From Salvelinus alpinus (taxonomy: Eukaryota; Chordata; Actinopteri; Salmoniformes; Salmonidae), in contig NC_092110.1 in NCBI RefSeq assembly GCF_045679555.1, positions 2,743,390-2,807,389 of the forward strand: DNA of 64,000 nt, in the 5' to 3' direction. The first letter of the stretch is position 1; every line of letters starts with the position of its first letter. The notes under the pieces are model-generated. The model searched no databases and was not told where the DNA came from. It saw only the letters and a program-made list of their open reading frames with translations. Both the position numbers and the translations under genes were made by a program. Below, one piece after another: positions 58,011 to 64,000 of the stretch.

Positions 58011-58196
58011 TTACAGGTGGTCTGCGGTTGTGTGGCTAGTTGGACGTACTGCCAAATTCTCTAAAACGGCGTTGGAGAGGCGGCTTATAGTAAAGAAATT
58101 AACATTAAATTCTCTGGCAACAGCTCTGGTGGACATTCCTGCGGTCAGCATGCCAATTGTTAATCTGTGACATTGTGTTGTGTGACAAAACTGCAC
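58011..58196 (-). pseudogene. Tc1 transposase, family H, HTH part
   Basis: LTIGMLTAGMSTRAVAREFNV, FTISRLSNAV, RPTSHTTADH: a Tc1-type first helix-turn-helix unit. No catalytic domain follows in this copy. Confidence 0.75.
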
Positions 58197-58774
58197 GTTT
58201 TAGAGTGGCCTTTTATTATCGCCAGCATAAGGTGCAACTATGTATTGATCATGCTGTTTAATCAGCTTCTTGATGTGCCACACCTGTCAGGTGGATGGAT
58301 TATCTTGGCAATTGACAAATGCTCACTAACAGGGATGTAAACAAATTTGTGCACAACATTTGAGATAAATATTTTTTATTGTGCATATGGAAAATGTCTG
58401 TGATCTTTTATTTCAGTTCATGAAACATGGGACCAACACTTTTGTTCAGTATAGTTAGCCAGTTACATAAGTGTTTGTAACAGGGTTTACAGACAGTGTG
58501 GTGCAGAAAAAATGCTCTTAGTTCATAGGATTTTAATGCTTGAGGTGTGAAAAAATATGTTTTTCCATAGGCTAAACATATCCTCCATGCAATTGAATGT
58601 TGAAATAAAATATATTTAAAAGTTAATTTCTTAAAAGTTTGCATGTCCAAAAGGTCCCCATTTCGTGGAATGACCCACGTAGCACCTTACAGATGAAACA
58701 TGGAGTCTTAAAGTAGGCCTGGGTATGGCCAAAATGTTCCAACTAATTATTTCTAAAGTATATGCTTTAAGATG

Positions 58775-58975
58775 GGGCTGCAGGTAGACTAGTGGTTAGA
58801 GCGTTTGGCCAGTAACCGAAAGGTTGCTGGCTCGAATTCCCGAGCTGACAAGGTAAAAATCTGTCATTCGACCCCTGAACAAGGCAGTTAACCCACTGTT
58901 CCCCGGTAGGCCGTCATTGTAAATAAGAATTTGTTCTTAACTGACTTGCCTAGTTAAATAAAGGTTACATTTAAA
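58775..58975 (+). mobile_element. HpaI-type tRNA-derived SINE
   Basis: Box A region tagtggttagagcg, box B region ggctcgaattcc, then cgagctgacaaggtaaaaat, aaggcagttaacccactgtt, and the tail cttgcctagttaaataaagg. It divides the right arm of the 54188-59105 element (tatgcttta...aaccaatgtcaaatatac), so it is younger than that element. Confidence 0.95.
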
Positions 58976-59381
58976 AAGAAACCAATGTCAAATATACATT
59001 AACAATCATTCCTCCTTCGGCCTCTTCTATGGATTAAATGTTGTGGAAATAAAACAAATCATGGTATTTATTTGATCAAAACATTTTGGGGTGACTAACT
59101 TCTTTTTAGTTTTTCCTTTTGTTTGTATTTTGTTTTCAATTAAGGGACGTTACAGGGACAAAAAACTATCAAAGAAATGCATACAAAGATTTCTCCCCCT
59201 CAGCCCCCATCCACCCACCCGCATCCTCCCTCCCCACCCGGAAACCATGTTTCCCACCCATGCAATATTTTTCCCATATTCTGTTCCAGTTAAAGCTGCA
59301 ATATGTAACTTTTTTTGGAGAAAAAAAGTGGGTTATAGAGCTGTCATTCTCATTTAAAGCAAGTCCGAGAATGGGTACATA

Positions 59382-60977
59382 CAGTGGGAAAAACAAGTAT
59401 TTGATACACTGCCGATTTTGCAGGTTTTCCTACTTACAAAGCATGTAGAGGTCTGTACTTTTTATCATAGGTACACTTCAACTGTGAGAGACGGAATCAA
59501 AAAATCCAGAAAATCACATTGTATGATTTTTAAGTAATTAATTAGCATTTTATTGCATGACAGAAGTATTTGATACATCAGAGAAGCAGAACTTAATATT
59601 TGGTACAGAAACCTTTGTTTGCAATTACAGAGATCATACGTTTCCTGTAGTTCTTGACCAGGTTTGCACACACTGCAGCAGGGATTTTGGCCCACTCCTC
59701 CATACAGACCTTCTCCAGATCCTTCAGGTTTCGGGGCTGTCGCTGGGCAATACGGACTTTCAGCTCCCTCCAAAGATGTTCTATTGGGTTCAGGTCTGGA
59801 GACTGGCTAGGCCACTCCAGGACCTTGAGATGCTTCTTCCGGAGCCACTCCTTAGTTGCCCTGGCTGTGTGTTTCGGGTCGTTGTCATGCTGGAAGACAG
59901 AGCCACGACCCATCTTCAATGCTCTTACTGAGGGAAGGAGGTTGTTGGCCAAGATCTCGCGATACATGGCCCCATCCATCCTTCCCTCAATACGGTGCAG
60001 TCGTCCTGTCCCCTTTGCAGAAAAGCATCCCCAAAGAATGATGTTTCCACCTCCATGCTTCATGGTTGGGATGGTGTTCTTGGTTGTACTCATCCTTCTT
60101 CCTCCAAACACGGCGAGTGGAGTTTAGACCAAAAAGCTCTATTTTTATCTCATCAGACCACATGACCTTCTCCCATTCCTCCTCTGGATCATCCAGATGG
60201 TCATTGGCAAACTTCAGACGGGCCTGGACATGCGCTGGCTTGAGCAGGGGGACCTTGCGTGCATTGCAGGATTTTAATCCATGATGGCGTAGTGTGTTAC
60301 TAATGGTTTTCTTTGAGACTGTGGTCCCAGCTCTCTTCAGGTCATTGATCAGGTCCTGCCGTGTAGTTCTGGGCTGATCCCTCACCTTCCTCATGATCAT
60401 TGATGCCCCATGAGGTGAGATCTTGCATGGAGCCCCAGACCGAGGGTGATTGACCGTCATCTTGAACTTCCTCCATTTTCTAATAATTGCGGCAACAATT
60501 GTTGCCTTCTCACCAAGCTGCTTGCCTATTGTCCTGTAGCCCATCCCAGCCTTGTGCAGGTCTACAATTTTAGCCCCGATGTCCTTACAAGCTCTCTGGT
60601 CTTGGCCATTGTGGAGAGGTTGGAGTCTGTTTGATTGAGTGTGTGGACAGGTGTCTTTTATACAGGTAACGAGTTCAAACAGGTGCAGTTAATACAGCTA
60701 ATGAGTGGAGAACAGGAGGGCTTCTTAAAGATAAACTAACAGGTCTGTGAGAGCCGGAATTCTTACTGGTTGGTAGGTGATCAAATACTTATGTCATGCA
60801 ATAAAATGCAAATTAATAACTTAAAAATCATACAATGTGATTTTCTGGATTTTTGTTTTAGATTCCGCCTCTCACAGTTGAAGTGTACCTATGATAGAAA
60901 TTACAGACCTCTACATGCTTTGTAAGTAGGAAAACCTGCAAAATGGGCAGTGTATCAAATACTTGTTCTCCCCACTG
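59382..60977 (-). mobile_element. Tc1-like element, family I, full length, nearly intact
   Basis: Terminal repeats cagtgggaaaaacaagtatt and the inverse aatacttgttctccccactg, with TA on both sides (59380-59381, 60978-60979). The subterminal ttttgcaggttttcctactt is also inverted at the other end. 1596 bp. Confidence 0.95.
59593..60609 (-). pseudogene. Tc1 transposase, family I, two frameshifts
   Basis: Starts MAKTREL at 60609; a 1-nt shift within about 10 codons breaks the frame, which reopens at [13 protein letters not shown] (60544). HTH 1, the SGAPCK hook and [13 protein letters not shown] (HTH 2) follow, then [13 protein letters not shown] with the first catalytic Asp. A second shift lies near 60085-60110. 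The last frame (to 59593) has [29 protein letters not shown] with the second Asp, and [13 protein letters not shown] with the Glu. All three catalytic residues are kept, so this copy is recent. Confidence 0.92.
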
Positions 60978-61303
60978 TATGTTCTATGTGCGCTGTGTCT
61001 ATGCTTCCCGTTCTTAAGTTTAGTTTTTGCGTCTTACTTTTGGTTTTGTTCACCAGCTTCAAACAGCTGAAAATACAATTTTTGGTTATTGAAAATGTAT
61101 TTCACAGCTGTTTAGATGGTACAATGATTATCTACACTTGTTTTGTCACATAAACTGAACTATTAGAATTTTAGCAACCAGGAAATGGCGGCGCAATTTC
61201 TGAATATTGCACCTTTTTAAAAGGCCTGTTAAGATTCTCTTAGATCTGTGGACCATACTTTCATGTCTAGCTCAGAATATGAGCTTTCTAAAAGTTGTAT
61301 ATA

Positions 61304-61834
61304 CAGTGCATTCGGAAAGTATTCAGACCCCTTGACTTTTTCCACATTTTGTTACATTACAGCTTTATTCTAAAATTGATTAAATAGTTTTTTTCCTCTC
61401 ATCAAATCTACACACGGTACCCTGTGGAGATGGGAGAACCTTGCTGAAGGACAACCATCTCTGCAGCACTCCACCAATCAGGCCTTTACGGTAGAGTGGC
61501 CAGATGGAATCCACTCCTCAGTAAAATGCACATGACAGCCCGCTTGGAGTTTGCCAAAAGGCACCTAAAGGACTCTCAGAGCATGAGCAACAAGATTCTC
61601 TGGTCTGATGAAACCAAGATTGAACTCCTTGGCCTGAATGTCAAGCGTCACACCTGGAGGAAACCTGGCACCATTCCCATGGTGAAACCTGGCACCATCC
61701 CTACAATGAAGCATGGTGGTGGCAGCATCATGCTATGAAGATGTTTTTCAGCGGCAGAGACTGGGAGACTAGTCAGGATCGAGGGAAAGATGAACGGAGT
61801 AAAATACAGAGATCTTTGATGAAAACCTGCTCCA
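61304..61834 (+). mobile_element. Tc1-like element, family A, internally deleted and 3'-truncated
   Basis: After TA: cagtgcattcggaaagtatt. A deletion joins the terminal region at about 61425 directly to transposase codons for WRWENLAEGQ... It retains MTARLEFAKRHLKDS and [17 protein letters not shown] (first catalytic Asp). cctggcacca-type 23-bp tandem duplication at about 61665-61705. Truncated after cctgctccag. Confidence 0.88.
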
Positions 61835-61856
61835 GGTTTATAACAGATTAAATCAA

Positions 61857-63181
61857 TTAAGTAAAGTATGATGGGGGAGAATGGGTGAGTTGATGAGCAA
61901 TGCATAATTATGTAATCACCAATTGTGAATGAAGAACAGGGCTGACCATTCTATGGTATTGGTATATTCTAATTATAGTCTCAATTGTATGTACTCTATA
62001 TCAGTCCACCGAATCCAAGCAGTTTTATCAGTCTACTCTGGCCTGCTTGGAGAACACTAAGAGCGTGCGTCATTTAAAATGGCAAGAAGACTAAGATGAA
62101 TGGATGCACATGCTGCTACAAGATCTGAATGGAAATGACTCGGATGGTGGGGGAGAAATAAATCATGACATCTCTGATTATTCTTCTGATTCTGAGCCTC
62201 CGCATGAACCGACATCTCCGAGGCCTAAGCGCAAAAAAAGCCAGAATGTAGCGCACTGAGCAGGTGCCTAAGACAGGAGAGAGGAAGGGATGGCACCGTT
62301 TAACAAGCTGGTGACAATGCTATGGCACAACATGTCACCACAGAGAGCAGGCACTACATCTCAAACAAAAAACATCAGCAATGCACTCACCAGCTTTCGT
62401 TGTGTTTGTGACACGGACAGGCTACAGCATTCAGGGACTGTGCTGTGGCTAAGGCGCACACGGAGCAAGGAGACACTGCCTAGGGTCTGTCTGTTGATGA
62501 GCTGGAAGCATTCCTTTCAATCCTCTATGTGCGTGGAGCACTTGGTGGAGATGGTGTGTATATGGAGAGCTCTGGTAAGACGTGTGGGATACTTCTTAGG
62601 AGAAACCATATCCCGGGATCACTTAAGAGAGATCATGCGTTACCTCTGTTTTGATGACAAAGGAACAGACATTCGCCATGGTATCCGACATAAATAATTG
62701 ACTGTTTTTTGACTGCTGTCATATCTGCTCTTTTATATTCATTATAATGCCATTATTGCTTTTTTGCTGATTTTCACTATCAAACACACTTGGCACCTAT
62801 AATTATGTTTAGGCTACTGATGTTTTCATCATTTGACTGCTCGTCTTGCTGACCATGCGTCTTGGTGGTTGGGGTATTTTTTTAAATGTATTTGTAGTTT
62901 ATTAAAAGCTCTTACCCCGTTCCAACACGTTTCAAAGTTGTAACAAAGGCACTCCACAAATAAAGTTGATTAAACACTCTAATTTAGTTGTTTTTTGTTT
63001 TTACATATAGCCTACAGTAACAAACGAATGAAAATGCTACTTAGACCTTCATAAACACAACCGAAATGATTATTTTTGCGATAGCATATATGAAATCTAT
63101 TAATTACACTGTTGGAATGTTTCAGTCAAAATGACTGCTCATTAGCTTGAAGGGGGCGTCCCTCGGCGGTTTTAGTGTTAA
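61857..63181 (+). mobile_element. piggyBac-like element remnant
   Basis: Bounded by possible TTAA sites at 61857-61860 and 63178-63181, the target of this superfamily. It carries the N-terminal third of a piggyBac transposase followed by non-coding sequence. The terminal repeats are not obvious, so the borders are tentative. Confidence 0.5.
62110..62697 (+). pseudogene. piggyBac-type transposase, N-terminal part
   Basis: 62110-62260 reads MLLQDLNGNDSDGGGE..., then an acidic Ser/Asp/Glu stretch and PRPKRKKSQNV, the usual disordered start of PGBD-like proteins, then TGA. After frameshifts, DELEAFLSILYVRG is visible near 62493-62535, and the frame to 62697 codes for GETISRDHLREIMRYLCFDDK, matching the MSR(D)RF..I.R.L.FDD box. 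The DDD catalytic core and Cys-rich C-terminus are absent. Confidence 0.82.
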
Positions 63182-63189
63182 GGGATAGA

Positions 63190-63890
63190 TCAGTCAAGAC
63201 CACCTCTTCCATAGCACTAGGAGACACCATATTTCTGTCTCTACTCAGCCAGGGGGAGGAAGAATCATGTCTAAACCAATTTAAGATTGAATACTAGTGC
63301 CTGGAATTAAAATGTAAAGTTTGGTACGTATAGTCATCCTACATCTTTACCTCTGCAAGTTTAATTTTGTCCAGGCTTGTTTACCTTGCCATATATATTT
63401 TTAAGATGCACTATGGATTTTATCCCAATAGCCAGAAGGGGGAGATGAGGGGAAGCATTGAACTACAAAAATTCAACCGTGGCTATATATTCATTTTGAC
63501 AATAGATATTCTGCCGGTAAAAGCAACTAGTATATTAGTCCATCTACTGAGGTAGGATTTCATTTATTTGAGTGTTCCGTTTAAAGTTTCTGGCAGTGGT
63601 TTTATCTAAGGAAGGAAATATATCTACTCCCAAATATTTAAAATGTTTTATAACTTGAGATGGAGCTGAATTTGTCTATGATCTTCTAAGCTTTTGGGAG
63701 GGATTGAGATACATTGTCTAGATAAAGTAAGTTATCGTCGGCGTATAATGAGATGACGTGATACATAGAATTGAGAGATATTGGTGTAATTTCTTCTGAT
63801 TTGTTCAATTGCCTGGGCCAGGGGCTCCACAGACACAAAAAAATAGTAGAGGTGAGATGGGATCACCTTACCTGCTACTTCCCATTATTA
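63190..63890 (-). mobile_element. L1-clade LINE reverse transcriptase fragment (minus)
   Basis: Minus-strand frames near 63880-63680 code for GDPISPLLFF, SVEPLAQAIEQIRRN and VISLYADDNLLYLDNV: the PLSPLLF and YADD motifs of L1-type reverse transcriptases. Stops and shifts interrupt it, and downstream (63650-63190) only scraps remain. It is distinct from the two CR1/L2-type LINEs in this window. Confidence 0.8.
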
Positions 63891-64000
63891 TGCTATGTGT
63901 GTTTTTATGCCCTTTGACTTGATAGTATGGGCAGTTCAATCTCTGTCTGTGTGCATGCATGTTTGACTTACAACAATGGAAGGTTTGGCGGTGCTCTTCA
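63891..64000. other. window edge, probably continuing the L1-like element
   Basis: Short remainder without a decisive motif; likely upstream L1 coding sequence on the minus strand. Confidence 0.3.

Larger units (their letters stand above)
55690..58451 (-). mobile_element. Tc1-like element, family H, split by a LINE
   Basis: Left terminus aacaaaaatataaacgcaac (about 55695) and right terminus gaccaacacttttgttcagta, TATA on the outside. Tc1 sequence 55690-55748 and 57799-58451 is separated by LINE sequence. The element keeps only the transposase N-terminal part. Confidence 0.85.
54188..59105. mobile_element. about 4.9-kb long-inverted-repeat element, host of a multi-level nest
   Basis: The left arm (54188-54440) and right arm (58640-59105) are inverse copies: cacaacgtttaacccataga pairs with tctatggattaaatgttgtg, and ttaagactccacattgtttc pairs with gaaacatggagtcttaa. 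Between them lie AT-rich sequence with atttcgtgga-type motifs near both arms, a family H Tc1 (55690-58451) and, in the right arm, an HpaI SINE. No transposase for the host element was recognised. Confidence 0.7.
59290..61220. mobile_element. TIR element (MITE-like) split by Tc1 family I
   Basis: Ends ttaaagctgcaatatgtaac and, inverted, gaatattgcacctttttaa. Host parts are 59290-59379 and 60980-61220 (about 330 bp in total). The internal sequence contains ctatgcttcccgttcttaag. Non-coding. Confidence 0.65.

Noticed and set aside
53537..64000. Remaining tdp1 exons (ANLSKAAWG segment, C-terminal WIWNIPY-like segment)
   Set aside because: No matching coding sequence with splice sites was found; they probably lie beyond the window.

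Overview
The window is vertebrate nuclear DNA from a teleost, almost certainly a salmonid (Salmo/Oncorhynchus/Salvelinus type). Evidence: split genes with GT-AG introns, no operons, HpaI-type tRNA-derived SINEs, a Sleeping Beauty-family Tc1 element, at least nine further Tc1-like families, and long TG and AC microsatellites. No species can be named from sequence alone.

One host gene is recognisable: tdp1, tyrosyl-DNA phosphodiesterase 1, on the + strand. Twelve consecutive coding exons lie at 19926-20604, 20704-20747, 20858-20913, 23786-23882, 24363-24397, 28774-28866, 31529-31699, 31876-31954, 32111-32287, 50242-50290, 50589-50655 and 53429-53536. They join in one frame (1655 nt, 551 codons plus 2 nt) and include both HxK catalytic pairs. 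The C-terminal exons (roughly the last 95 residues, by comparison with the mammalian protein) are not seen and should lie beyond base 64000. The first coding exon has an acceptor just before the ATG, so a 5' non-coding exon lies upstream, probably in the low-repeat stretch 15.9-17.8 kb.

Almost everything else is transposable DNA in layers. 0-15 kb: fragments of LINEs and Tc1, a long foldback element (3870-4837), a Tc1 copy (6394-7999), and a LINE-in-LINE nest (8015-12485) whose inner copy has an intact 981-residue ORF. 17.8-19.7 kb: a hAT-like element holding a small TIR element and an HpaI SINE. 20.9-32 kb (tdp1 introns): a TIR element, a decayed Tc1, a minisatellite of about 28 copies of 23 bp, a hAT with a perfect 8-bp target duplication, and a 53-unit TG array ending 6 nt before an exon. 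32.3-50.2 kb (one 18-kb intron): a second full-length LINE with intact ORF (36583-40527, minus) and a pile of five Tc1 families (42819-49581). 50.7-64 kb: two more Tc1 copies, a roughly 4.9-kb inverted-repeat element carrying a Tc1 that itself carries a LINE, another Tc1 inside a TIR element, a piggyBac remnant, and an L1-type reverse transcriptase fragment.

The genes do not form a pathway: tdp1 is the only host gene, and the rest is the record of many rounds of transposition, much of it datable by nesting order. I found no convincing new system. The best leads are the TG array against a tdp1 splice acceptor, the two intact LINEs, and the Tc1 and LINE nests.
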